DNA of 64,000 nt, from assembly GCF_000699445.3 (NCBI RefSeq), contig NC_067202.1:5906958-5970957 (forward strand). Direction: 5' to 3'. The stretch's first letter is position 1. Every line of letters begins with the position of its first letter. The notes beneath the pieces were generated by a model. The model worked only from the letters and a program-made list of their open reading frames with translations, was not told the DNA's origin and did not search any database. This document shows positions 35,450 through 50,400 of the stretch, in pieces. The position numbers were made by a program, and so were the translations under genes. This DNA comes from Schistosoma haematobium (lineage: Eukaryota > Platyhelminthes > Trematoda > Strigeidida > Schistosomatidae).

Positions 35450-38400
35450 GTTTGTTACCATGATATCGATTATATTAATGGTAATAGTAATAATAATAAT
35501 ATTATTATTATATACCCTGATCGAATCTTTAGATGATCCATCATTCCCATTGTGTATAGTATAATGATTCTTATCGTTTTAGATTTATTTTAACGGATTG
35601 AGTTATAGATGTGAACTGTATAATATGCTGTCATACGTTTATGAAACACTTATGACTATTGAGGATTTTGAATTCTGTAAAGCCTCGAGTGCACAAACCA
35701 TGGACAATGATCCGTTGGCCGGAAACTATTAGCAACAACCTATTGTGGGGGAGAACAAACCAGATCCCAGCAGAGGAAGAAATTAGGAAGAAGCGCTGGA
35801 AGTGGATAGGACACACATTGAGGAAAGCACCCAACTGCGTCACAAGACAAGCCCTCACATGGAGTCCTCAAGGCCAAAGGAAAAGAGGAAGACCAAAGAA
35901 CACATTACGCCGAGAAATGGAGATAGACATGAGAAAAATGAACAAGAATTGGATGGAACTAGAAAAGAAGGCCCAGGACAGAGTGGGTTGGAGAATACTG
36001 GTCGGTGACCCATGCTCCATTGGGAGTAACAGGCTTAAATTCGTACGTAATATATATACATACTTCTGTGGGCAAATGAATCAATAAACAGGTAATTTTC
36101 ATAGGAAGGACTCTAAACCCGTTAGATTTACATTAAAAGTATAGTAAAGGGACGAACTTAAAGTAATTGCAATGAACTTCCAGCTAGTTTATGATTCATG
36201 AGACATTTTCTAATACTATGATACAAATTACGTAAGCTGGTTTCTTATTATTAATACTAGTATTTTGAAATTGTAAGCAGTTGACGAGGAACTGTGAAAT
36301 ATAATCAATTCATGTTGTTCTGCGACGTTAATTGTTCTTAATTTAGTCAAATTCATAAATGGGAAGTATTGTAATGAAAGTTTGTAACCAAACAGAAAAC
36401 AGCTTCTGCAAGTGGATTGTTTATAGAGAAAATAACAGTATTACAAATAGTGAACCAATTTCACGTAATTAATTAATCTATTACTAAAGTCTTCTACAGA
36501 TTACTCTGTCTGTATGTCCTCAGAAAACTAACGACATGTAAACTCGTCTTTATGGATTTAGGTTATTTTATTTTCTTGAACCCTTAAAAAGAGCCAAACA
36601 GGCTTTTAAAAGTCCTTAGGATTAGAGTTTTCCTCACAAATTGACAATACATATGTACTCTGTAGCTATATAGATAAATGAATTTTCATTGGAAATATAT
36701 AAGATGCATTACTTGATTAGTCCAACCATAAAATCAATTATTCACAAAATTTTGAGCCATATAAAAAGATATTTCTATTGCTCACTCTAAATGACATTCA
36801 ACTTTCGCCCAAATCTCTGAAAGTTACATTCCCAATTCTGAATGACTTACACATAGAGTATAATTCTACTAAACTTTCTTGTTTGAAATTGAGCTACGCC
36901 GGCAACTTAAAACACGCGATTTTACGTTAGTCTCAGCTCCATAGAGTTCATTATTCAAAAGGTTTCGAAATCATACTACCGTTGTAGTGAACAGATCACA
37001 GTAAGAAGGTTAAAAAACCGCGATCAAATAAACGCAGAGTGGAATTTCGATTTCCTTATCGAATGGTCGATGACTGGAACGTCCTAACCGAACGAGTGGT
37101 ATAAGCTTCATTAAGGAATGCCTTCAAGGAGAAGCGAGATCTTCATTGGAAAACAAACTGCAAGGATTAACATAGGCCAATATGAATACTATCCTTATTA
37201 ATGAAGACTGAGATGTAGGATGATAGGATATAGATTACAGCATGCAGAAGTATACAATAATTAGTGATATATAGCGTTTATTTTCAGTCTTGATAATTCA
37301 TTTGTTAATTGAGAAATTACTTTATTCTTACAGGGTATATGTAAGTGGCAATTTGCCATATTGAACATCCACTAAGTCAACTATTCAGTAGTTCTGTTTC
37401 CCTTAAATTCGTCCATTTAGAACTTTAGAATCAATAGTATAATTAAATCATCAAATTGATTGTACTATCATGAAAATTCCATGAAAACACTATCATTGAA
37501 GTAGTCCATCCCATATTCATAATCATCAGGGTAAATTACTAATTCAAATAATAACAGTCCTGGCGGTTGATTTGGATTTAATATTGAATTCGATGATGTT
37601 GTTTTCTATGCTTCTACAAAATAGATTTAAGCTGTGCTTGGGATATTGACATGGATGTATTTTTCTTGCAGAGTCGAAAATTTATTGCCAAAATATTGTT
37701 GAACTAACTCGTCATCAGAAAATTTATTGTGTCATCCTAGTCTGTCATCAATATATATGAGCTTCACGAGTTATTTCAATGAGAAAATTCAGGGTGAGTA
37801 GGAAGCTTCTGTTGGCTAACTCAAATCGAGAACATATACACAAGCTCATTTATAAATAGATATCCGTCCCCCTCAGAAAATTGGACTGAAGTTTCAACCA
37901 GTACTGTTTCATCTGTTTCCTCAGAAAGTTATGTCAAGCACTGACCAGTAAATGTGTACCCGTTAACATATATCTCTTATCATTTGGCCTACAATTGATA
38001 TGTCTGATTGATCTAGGCTATCAATTATATAAGACTTAAAAAGTATTGTATTGTTAAATAGTGAAAAATACAGACTGAAAAATCAAATTTCCTGAAATTT
38101 TTCTTCTTATCGATCCTCTTTAAAAAAATTATGGTTGAATATATTGGAATTCATAAACCTTATACAGGGATAAAGTGTTCTTTTTTCATAAATAACTGGA
38201 ATTTGAATAAACATTGAATAAAAGTCTGTTGAAATGTTGTACAATCGATGGTGAGAGCGCCATAATGTAATGGAATCATTTTGTTTCAATATAACATACC
38301 AAAAGTTCTTTGAAAAAGTGTGTTTCTAGTTGATAACTTACGCTTGTTACTCCTCGTCAAGGAGCATAGGCCGCCCACCAACATTCTCCACCCAACCCCG

Positions 38401-41400
38401 TCCTGGGCAATCCTTTCCAGCCCTATCCAGTTGTTATTCATCTTTTTCATACCTGATTCTATTTCCCGATGTAATGTGTTCTTTGGCCTTCCTCTTTTCC
38501 GCTTCCCTTCAGGATTCCAAGTTAGGGCTTGCCTCGTGATGTAGTTTGGTGATTTCGGTAATGTATGTCCTATCCATTTCTATCGTCTTCTCCTAATTTC
38601 GTTTTCAGCTGGAAGCTGGTTTGTCCTCTCCCACAGAAGGTTGTTGCCGATGATGTCCGACCAATGGATGGCCGGATACCATTAGCCAATAATTACTTTA
38701 AAACAGTTTATGTAGCAACGGATATTATAGCTCAGAATAATCTAGCATTCTGTGACAAATTATTTTTTCTTCAGTAATAAAAAATACAGGTAATGTAGAA
38801 ACTATTAACATCACAAACCGACTTATGATAAGGAGTGAAAACCACGAAGCACTGAAGAGCTATTTGGTTCTAGTATAAGATGCAACAATACACATTCACC
38901 ACCCTACCGGAAATCAAACCCAAGGTGTTTGATCACTTATGAATCTTGAAATTCTAGATCAATAAACCGGAATCTATTAGTGTATACGTCTAACTTTAGT
39001 TAATTCATAGTATTGCATGACCACCTTACATTGTCTTCGGTAAGTAACTGTCTTACGCCCGATATGGTTGAACTTAACTGGTTATGGATTATCACTAGAA
39101 TTCTATCTCTTGAAATTTCCAGCTGTACATTATTTTAAATGATAGTCGTCAAAAGCGTAGAAATTAACTATTTTTTTATTCTTGTATATTTTATCTCTAG
39201 TTAATTAGACAAAACGATTTCTTTATTGGCTTTAATGAATTCTGGCCATTAAGAAATGTGGACGACTATTTAGGGGTGGTATCCTCTGTTAAAGCAACGG
39301 ATCAATCCGCTTCAAATGTTTATGTTTTACATCGTGGTGATCGAGTATGGGATCAAAAGTAAGCTAGTTAGTAATATGTTAATGGGGGAAAATGGGTTGT
39401 TTAGCGTTTTGTTTTCAGAAAGTGAAACTCCACCCTAAAAATATCTTATCATTGGTCAAGCGTAATCTAGGAACAGTGTATTGTAATTATTATTATCGAC
39501 AGTTATTATGAAATTCGTTCAATAATTAGCGTACCAAAACAGTAATGAAAATAATAATTGATATAATTAAACCAAGAAATTTGAATATCCAACTCTTATG
39601 TTCATTGCTGATATTGATCTTAATTGGTATTATTACTCAAAGTGACTGGTTAACATGAACTGAGTAGATCTGACCATAGCAAATAAACACTGGTGAATAG
39701 ATGAAGATTTTTTAAACACACACTTAGTGTGACAACTGAAATGCCAATATTCGGTTTGAATACAGAGCTAACGAACCGAAATTTATTCGATTAAACGAGA
39801 CTATGTTCTTTTGTATAGCGTACAAAGCATTTTTGAGTTACTCGTATTAAATTATATCAAAATACAAACTCTGTGCTCAATTTAAACGGTTCTAATTTAA
39901 GAAATAAAACAAATTATATCAAAAATACAAAATACCTCAAACGGTACAGTTTGTGTTATTCAGTCAAGGGTTTCTCTAACACAAATTAGCGTGCTGAACA
40001 ACAAAAGAGTTCAGTACATGAGAATCAATAAAAATATTCCCAACAAGATGAGAACACATATCTATCTGCAGGGATTCTAGCAATCCTCCCAAGCAGAAAG
40101 TCAAAAGGTTAACAGTTACACACTAAACCACGCCGTGACCTTGAGCTTAATTAAACACAACCTTATTGTCAATAGTCGGGCAACATGCAATAGAAAAATT
40201 AGGTAACAAAAGATAAGTCTTTAATCAAAATCACACAATAAAAGCTCAGATGAAGAAGACTGAAGAACACAAAGTGTGGTTGAAAGAGATTTGAACAGAG
40301 ATTAAAATACACAACAGAGAGAAGAAACAAATAAATGACAGTAGTGTCCAACAAAAATGCTGTGGAGGGATTTTCACCGTTTTCTTCCCGTTACACTTAG
40401 AACAATTCACTTTACACTAAAGAAACATTGAATTTCGAATTGGCTATAAGTGTGTAACATGTGTCAAAGAACAATCAGTATCTTCTAATATATTTGACTA
40501 CAGTTCACGCACATTAAAATGTTACGACTGACCTATTGAGTGATAAACTTAGGCTTTCTTAACACTTATTTACTTGAACACCTAATAAATAGGCCTTCTA
40601 CTGAAGAATGACTTGAAGAGTTATTGAATCATTCTTCGTAACATTAAAATTTCTTATATATCGTTTGAATGTCAATAGTTTTGATGATCATAGGAATTCT
40701 TGAATTTATCGTGTTCAAAAATCTCTATTTCTTAAGCAAGTAACTATGCATTACACTTTGTGTTCTTAAGAATCATTCGATTTCCATTGACTCATAAGGA
40801 AACTAATCTTTCTTAATCATAATATAATACACCCAGTGTTGATTTTGTAACATACTAAACAGTTAGGCAAGATATAATTATGGTGTTTTGTTCTCTGATT
40901 GGATGGTTTGGTTGCGGAGCTTTCATCATTATTCTGAACGATATCATCAGCACAAACTTCAAGTAATAGTGAATCGTTCGAATTTCTCCACATATGACTC
41001 AAATCAATGGAAGATACAATCAAAATAAAGAAGTAAACAACGACAGGTTAAAGGTCAACAATAACCAATCAAGATCAAGGTCTACAGGACAAGCTGGAAG
41101 TCATTTGTAGGGAAATTCGAACAATTCACTATTACTTGAAGTTTGTGCTGATGATATTGTTCAGAAGAACGATGAAAGCTCCACAACCAAACCATCCAAT
41201 TTAGTGAACAAAATTGCACCAAAACATCCACCTGAGCTACAAATCTCAAGATAAAGATTTACGATTATCCATAACATGCAATGATCATAACTTCAAGTAT
41301 TTAAACTATAGAGGTAAGTGTTCTTTAAAATGTCATGTTTACTTAAAATAGGCTTGATGATCAATGAACTTCATTGATCATAACTTCTCAGTGAAACATC

Positions 41401-44400
41401 GAAATCCATTTGGAAGTTACTCGTTAGAGATTATTATTAACATTTGCATTAGTATTATTAATATTATTATCAAACTAAGGAAACTGTGGAATTTTTGGAA
41501 CTGAGAGAAAATACTTGTCCATTATTTATTGATTTCAACGGTTGAATGTACCTATAACTTGCCTAATGTATTCTCCCTCAAGAGATCCACATAGGCCAAT
41601 AAAGACTGATAAATTGCTATTCCGAACCTTAATAAATGCGAAAATATAAACCCCTGCATATGTAACTTCGTACCAATTCAACAATTTAGTGGCTAACTGA
41701 ACTAAATAGCCTAAAGGAAACAACATTAGAGGACAGAACACCTATACTGGATTTCACTGTCATCTACAGTTCAAATCTGAAAAAAACTTCGATGCATTAA
41801 GGCTATCCTCGAGCCAAACTCTTCAGGAAAAATAAATCTTTATAGAGAATGAACAATTTTGATACCGAATATTGACAACAAAGAACTACAAATCTTTACG
41901 AAAAGAATATCACCGTTGGGAATTTTTCCATCTCTGTCTTTTATTTTATTTATAGTACATTTGATGATCGAGATAATTACCGTCTCAATAAGTCTGAACC
42001 TATACAAAAAGGAGTTTTAGTACAAATCTTTAATGGAGAGATTAAAAGAACCTATTTTCCTTTCAAGTAAGTAATATTTTCTGTCCTACCACGATATAAT
42101 ACTATGATATGATGATAAAAGCCTGGTATGAAACTATGCTAAAACTTGACCGGATACTCGATAGATAGGCTATTCTCAGAGATTGAAATCACCATGTACC
42201 AGATTTGTGATCCGTGACTAGATATAGAGTACTAGATTATTAGGCTAAACAGTACTCGATTCAACAGAATTGTAGTCAGTCTTGACTCAGTGAAGATTAG
42301 AGTAGAAATCAATAATAAAAAGGCAATCACATATTTACTAGTTGGTAAGTTAAGTGTCTGTTTGTCTTCACTTATGAATCAAACACATCATAATGTCACT
42401 GACCATGCAGCAGTATGTATGTATCAAGAAACGAACTATTTTCTTAACAATGGTTTGCAATTATTTTTGAAGGTAGGAAATAAACAGTACGAGGGTCGAC
42501 AGTGAGTTATCTTCGCATATCCAACAGATAAACTTATAATACTGATAGAACAACGACTTTAAATTACAATTTGAGACCAAGGAAATACAAGTAGTGTTGA
42601 ATGTCGAAATGTATCTGTATATTGTGGAACTTAGGTATTTTGTCAAAATGTTTAATATAGTTATGGTGAGACTATAATTTATGGATGAACCAGTCAGATT
42701 TACGATAACAGGTCTTGAATTTTGGCGCGAAATTAATTCATTCATTCGGCTAAATAGAGTTTTGGCATTATAGCTGATTTCAGTTCGTTATTAAAACCCT
42801 ATTATCTGATTCCTAACCGTAACTGTCAACTGTAAATATTAATCCTAATTTCTCATACTGGTTCATAACCCTCATTTAGCCGTAGTATGTAGGTGGACAT
42901 TCTCAAAGTCTCTTTAGCGTCACTCAAAGGTTGTCCATAAATTATAGTCTCACCATAAAATCTATTACTTATTCATGAGAAATAATAGGATTATGTGTTG
43001 GTTTTCAATTCACCAATAATTAATCAAGACTGAAGGTCAAGGTAAGGATGGAAAATCAATTGATGAAGTAGTGAAACTTCATCAGTTGAGATGGCTGGGA
43101 CACGTGTTACGTATGCCCAACCACCGACTGCCTCGGCGTGCGATGTTCAGTGGTATAGGAGTAGGTTGGAACAAAGCTAGGGGCGGCTAGACCAAAACAT
43201 GGCACAAGTCCATGAAGTCACTGACAAGTGGACTGAGACATGTTGGTAGGTGTAGACTACCTGGTTGGGGACCGCGAGATGATAGCAACCGATGGTTAGA
43301 GACCTTGAATGACATGGCTCAAAATCGTTTGTAATGGCGCAAGTGCATCCACTCTTAATGTTCTCCCAAATTCTAATCATCTGAATTCTTCATATCCCTT
43401 TACTTGTTCTCTTTCCAAATTTATTTCACTGGATTATACTCCTTGAATAACATGTTCAAACCCTAATCTTTCCGATTACTGCTTATACTCTTACCGCCTC
43501 TATCACTACGGGATTTGAATCGACAACTGTATCTCTGTGCTAATGTGGTATGGCAACTCGAACCGATGTACGTACGTACGAAGTTCTACGTTGTTACTGA
43601 CTGACTGAAGATTAAGGTCACAAACCAACCAATAACTATTCAGTTCAGCATTTCATAACAAATACTTCAACAATTTATCATTGATAATTGATTAGAATAA
43701 AGCAATAACATTTATTCTTGATCTAACTCAGCCAAATACATAGAATGAATATGTCTTAAGTTTTAAAATAAGTATTCATTATCAATTGTAAAATGACGTG
43801 TTATTTGTTGTTGTCTCTTTTACCCAAAAAAATAAAGATTCTTCCTTCCTCATGGGCTTACAATAGATCCAGATGGAAATTTCTGGATTACAGATATAGC
43901 TTTACATCAAGTAAGTTTGACACAATCAACTAAATATTATAAAATGGAACTGTTTTTTCTATATGTAGTTAACTCATGTGCTAATTTTTTATGGCTAAGC
44001 TTTAATGATAACAATAATAGCTATCATTACTATTGTTATAACTTGTGCCCTGTGCCCTATTAATGTATAACGTAATGATACCATCAATTAGAGAACAGTG
44101 AATTATCGATTCGACCAGTGATACATAAAACATGTACGAGCAGTCTAGAGTCCTCACCGATCCTGCTTCCCGCCTAGCCCTGACTGTTAAGTCCAGTACA
44201 CCAATCTCAGCTCCCGCGCTATGAATCATTTATTTCAAACACACCAGACAGACTACATCGTACTATAAAATAGGAAACAACATTTGTACAAGAATTAACC
44301 AAATGTGGTTGTGAATGAGGGAGATAATGATTGGTAGACTGGGCATAACTTAAGAACAGTAAATCGTATAATAATAGTCTATGGATCAAAATAAAGCTCA

Positions 44401-47400
44401 TAATAACAGGGACATGAATATGAACAGTTTAGTTGTTTAAAAATTATACAATAAAAATATACGTGCAGTATTAGTTCAGAAATAGATCTCAACAGTTACC
44501 ATTCATTATTCGTATTGGGATATAATACTTATTGTTTGGTGAATTAACAAACTTGAAAAATAAACTATTTAATCAGGGTTCAATGTATAGTTTTTAAATG
44601 TACATAATAGTACCTCTTTCTTAAACTACTCAATGGAGTGTTTTTTTAATGCAATTGACATAACCGAAAATGATCATGGATCATTCTCGTGTTATGTATA
44701 TATATATATATATATATACATATATCTGACGAAAAAGTTATATTGGCATAGTAGAAAAAAGTATACTATAGACCAGCTGAAGATTAATCAAATTAGTTAT
44801 ACTGAAAACTTGAAGCAGTTGTGTTAAAAATACAAATTGCGCTTTAAATAGTTCGGTCTGAAAACATGGGTCTGTTAACTAGTCCACAAACACACACAAA
44901 CTTTATGGTTCGAAGCTAATAACGAAATTGTATGACATGTTGTCATTTGTATAAATGTACACAGGAAACTATGATCCTGAATTAAATTGGAAACTTATGA
45001 CAAAATTTTGGATCGAGGTGTTTCTAAGAGTTACTGAGAACATGTAGAACCAGAGTACTTAGTTCAGTTTTGTTATATCTAGAGCTTATATTCTTGCTAT
45101 GCGACGTACAGCTTGAGCATTCGAACACTAGAACTCTCCAAGTCGAAGGTTGGAAGACAGCAGATGAGTGAGGAATCCTATTCCAAACAGTGTCAAATAT
45201 AATACAAAACACTAAGGTATTTATATCTTTTTAGTGAGAACGAAATCATCATTACAGTCTTCTAATCCGCATGCAGTGGCTCTTAGCATTTGTTCAATCG
45301 GGAAGCTACACGTCGATATTCTGGAACATTCTTCCAAAAGATGATTGGATGGAATGCCTTCAGCTCCTTCTGAGCTTCCTTGAGTTCACCGGGCGCTTTC
45401 CCCACAATTGCGTAATAAGTGGACATATCAGCCTTGATCCGATCTATAGTCCTATATTTAATAAGATGACACAATTGCGTGATCAGGCGTCGAATAATCA
45501 AACTAGTCAACTAGAATCTGAAAGCACATGAAGAAAATAAGATGTAACAATAACCAGTCACAGACAATGCCCTCGGGACCGACTGATTTAGCGCTTTTGG
45601 AAAAAGTCCAGTTCTGCTTCAAGTTAACATTAATGTTTATAAACACTGCACATGTCACGATATATCAGATTCAACACTGTTTAAATGTAACCAGTCACAT
45701 ATGACTATCAATTAGATTATAAATAACTATCATCGTTGATTATCAATAGTTATCCCTATTGAAATTTTGCCATTGATTCAGTAATAAATCCTATTTTATC
45801 ACTATAGTAACGCACGAAAGGTCAGTTAAAACCAAAAGCTGTTTTGGCTTTTCAGAAATATCAATACGTATGGATAAATAAAATAATCGATAGTTCTACA
45901 GTAAATCATGATTTGTTTACATTAAACTCACTAGCAAGGTGATGAACACAACAACAGTCTACCTTCAAAGCAATCAAGAATAACAATAACAGACTAAAAA
46001 TGGCGTAAACAAAATTTTTTAACTAATAGGGGAACAATTAGTTGACAGGACTATAATTTATGGACGAACCAATGGGATTTGATAGAGTGAATTCGGGATT
46101 CTTGGAACAAATTCACCCATAAAATTCCAACAATCTAGCTGATGTCGTTTCGTGATGAAAAACTTAACTCTATTTTTTAGCCTTAACTTTTAATCCTAAC
46201 TGTTAATTCTATCCCTACCATATTCATTTATTACCTTATTAATAACCTATTTAGGACTCTCACAGTTAGTTATTCAATAGTTAATTTAAGCAGTAAAACG
46301 AGCCAAGAAAAAAATACACTAACTACTCCTAAGTATAAATTTACTTGATGTTGTTTTACTTGTATCTTCCCACTGGGATGCAGGCACATCCAGCTGACGA
46401 GTCCCAAATAAGACAAAACGCGCGTCCTGGATTCCACTGCTAGCCACTATCCATCTTTACTCTTGAGTATATTTAAAATACAAGAATCTTACGACCTCGA
46501 TAATTTTTGTTTCTATACATAAGGTTTTTAAATTCTCGTCAAATTTATCAAGTGAACCACTATTAACACTTGGTGAACGTTTTAAACCTGGTTCAAGTGA
46601 AAATCAATTTTGTAAACCAACGGACGTAGTAGTTTCTTCAAATGGACAAGTTTTTATCTCTGATGGGTAAATAAATCTAGTTATATTTCCCCTTTATAAA
46701 TGTTTTTTTCTTTAATGAAACACAGTTGTCTGGTACCTTTGATATAGATTTTTAAAACACTCAATTTACTTTTGATTTAGTCAACTACATAGAGTCACAA
46801 GTACTTCCTCTACATATATATACACACACACAATACAATGTGGTACCAAGTCGAATACAAGACATTGCACTTAGTTGACTACTGAATTGCATTCAAATAG
46901 ACTAGATAAGTTTATTAAAATTTAAACCGAGTGTGAACAACAATCGTAGTGAACTAGTACGAATTTTGTAGTATATCTCAAAACTAAGTTGTAAATTTTC
47001 GATTAACATTTTATATATGTCACTGCTCTTGTTTTGACCATCCCTTTCCTAACCACGAAGGGAGATGCTCACTAAATCGTTGTATTAAATGTCTGGTTGT
47101 GCGCCAATATAGCTTTCTCCACAGGAGCAACTGAATTCGTAGATACATATGAAAATGGAAAAACACGGTAACTTATACTTTGGTTGAAGAATAACTATAA
47201 GTCATCTCAGAAGTGATAGACATGGGTTATCGGCATCAAATGGCCTGTTCATTGCTTTATTTAGCATATCTTGTTAGTACATCACTAGCTATATCTCCAT
47301 TGAATTGTAGCTTTAGGAATATAGGTTTTTTACTATCTGTTTATGCCTCTATCTTCCTGTTTACTTTATGCAAATGTTTCTCCGAAAAACCATGTGGATA

Positions 47401-50400
47401 ACCCATATCAGTTAACACTCTACGAATGAGCTCTAGTTTCTTGTTTATGGTGAGCCAATGAGTTGGCGAACACCTTCTTTGTCATTACGATAGGGTATAA
47501 TCAAAACAATATGTGGCTCTGTTCTATCGCACTTGGTCGATAGTGGTCATGTAATAGATAGAAACAAATAATTTAAAAACCGCTTTTGTTTATATACATC
47601 GTAGTAAAATTTAAGTTTTTGAATTTCTTGTTAACTATCCATCTATTCTATCTACCGTATTGCTTTCATTTGTGTATGTGTTAGCTGTAATCGTTGGTCT
47701 AATGTGTTGAATATGAGGATAGATTAAATTTCAAATGAACAGTCTCTGACTACTGAAATATCTGTATGACTTCATGACTGTCAAATTCCATTTGGCACTA
47801 AGACTGCAAACTACTTATTTCAGTAATGATCCAACTTATTACAAGTATAAATAAAATATATTTAACAAAGAAATAAACGCAAACTTATTAAGCTAATCAG
47901 TTAAAGTGAAACGCTAAATACTGATTCGGCAGCTTGAAGGTTATTGACTCGTTGAAAGACCTAAACATCTTGATCTCCATTTCCTGGTGGATTCATGGGT
48001 ATGCACCACTGTGGGATTTCGTTTTAAGATGAAACAATTATTCAATGCTTCTTAGTTTTCAGTGGTTATCTAATTAAGGTCGGTGTGTGATGTGAACTAT
48101 TTTTTTTCAAAAAAACTTCCAGGATTTCATACAAGTTGTTTTTCTAGTTTTCTGAAGTGAACTGTTTTTATAAAAAAAAAAGATTCTTTTACTTTATCTT
48201 ACACAACATAGAATAGGACGAAACGACCGTCTAGTGCTACCAGGTTTTCCATGGTGGTCTAGCTTCAGCTGACTCCTGATATCAGCTATTGAAATTACTA
48301 CAATATCCACAAAACCCCTTTTGATACTAAACAACATATGCTCACTAGTGACGGTCTCCAAGAGGTATTTCTTGGAGTTCTAGTGAGAAGCAGTGATCAG
48401 TAGAATTCAACTGGGTCTGTTGTGAGATAGCAACTGAATGAAGACAATGGTGGGTGTGTCGCTCAATTTCGTGGATTGGTTGAAGCTAGACATTTACACT
48501 GTTAGATGTCGGCTCAGTGGCCTAGTGGTTAAGCGCTCGCTCGCGAGGCCGGATGGTGGATGAGCACTGCTAAGAAGTCCCACAATGGGACGAAACGGCC
48601 GTCCAGTGCTTCCAGGTTTTTCACGGTGATCTAGCTTCAATTGACTTATGATCTCAACCATTGAAATTACTACAATATCCACAAAACCCCTTCTGATATT
48701 TTAAATTTATCAACCTTTATTAGGTATTGTAATAATCGGATTGTGAAATTTAATGAAAATGGAGAATTTCTAAAATCATGGGGCTACGAAACAAAAGGTA
48801 ATTGAAATTATTGTTTTTATTGTTAGTTTATTTTATTTTATTTGAACACATAAATATTGGTACAATGAGGCGCCAAATACATATGCGCCACACAAATCTC
48901 ATTCGATATGTGTGAGGGCTGTGATACTGCCCGGGTGCCCAAACCGAAGCAGGTAGTTTTCTTAGGGGGCCACACCCCGAGCCTTCGACCTAAAGGTCTG
49001 ATCCACAAGGCAGTGGAGCAACGTTAGGAGATGCAGTCCCATGGTAGCCGGTGACCAACGATTGGTTCATACGCTATTTGTTCCCGCAGGATAATGGAGC
49101 CCATGTGCACCATTGGTTTGGGATCCGGTTAAAGCACCGGACATTCGCTTTCCGTCCTCTCAGTTTCGTAAACAACACCCCCGCTATGAGAATGCAGTGA
49201 ATAGGACTTCCCTGGCAGATTCTGTATACGCGTGACCATGTGAGAGAATTTCGAGAGGGAGGGAGAACCCACCCCGCTCTCGGCCATACCAGGGCATTTG
49301 GGGGCTAAGTGTCCATAGCACAAGGCCTCGTCTCATTAAAAAAAGTAATATTTCCAATGAAAATGATCGATCATATCAATACGCTGTTTCCTAACGGGGC
49401 TTGACCATGCCTACTATATTATAACAGAAGCTAAAAGGATTAGAATCTATAGCCTAATCCATGTATTCAGAAGAAACTTATAACACCCTTTTTCTCCCTT
49501 GGTCGGATAGGGGTTAACAAGTGATTTACTGGTTAATATTATTAGTAATATTCATATCTTTTGCTCTTTTTTTCATCCTTTTTTCAAATATATTCTTCAC
49601 TGTCTAATTCATCTGAACACTCTTTATTACGTAAATTTTAACAATTGTTAAAAATGATTACTCTAATGTCTGCTTTTTCCTAATTTTTGACCCACTTCTC
49701 GTGTTAAAACATTAATTTAAGCTCTTATTATTTCTATGACAACTGGTAGAACTATCATCACATTTTGCTTATTATAGTTTAGTTACGTAATTTCTAAAAC
49801 TATATTATAGTGACGAACTTCAGACGGCCAATCAGATTCGAAACAGTATCTATACACTTTGTGCAACATTCAAAACGTAGTGAAGAATAAGATGCATCTT
49901 ATAAAAAAAAATAGATATAACTTGTTCATAATTAGTTTTAAATAGTATGTCTTACTACCGGTGGAAGTGGATAGGACACACATTAAGGAAAGCACCCAAC
50001 TGCGTCACAAGACAAGCCCTCACATGGAATCCTCAAGGCCAAAGGAAAAGAGGAAGACCAAAGAACAAATTACGCCGAGAAATGGAGATAGATATGGGAA
50101 AAATGAACAAGAATTGGATGGAACTAGAAAAGAAGGCCCAGGACAGAGTGGGTTGGAGAATGCTGGTCAGCGGCCTATGCTCCATTGGGAGTAACAGGCG
50201 TAAGTAAGTAAAGTAAGTAAGTACTACCGGTACGCTTAAACTGCCTTCCTAGCCAGTTCCAATATTTACAACTACTCTCATATGTTAACTGGAACGCTAA
50301 AGGGAAGGCGAGAAGTATGAAAAGAACGCTTTACTCGAAGGTTTGTTTATTTACAGAAAAACAAGAGTATTTATAGAGTTACATACCGCCTTGAGCTTCA

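Noticed and set aside
39750..40350. Possible LTR fragment
   Set aside because: No TG..CA ends, primer-binding site or second copy found in the window.
45283..45531. Open frames on both strands in a PAL intron
   Set aside because: No recognisable family or splice context; possibly an old retroelement scrap, but not supportable.
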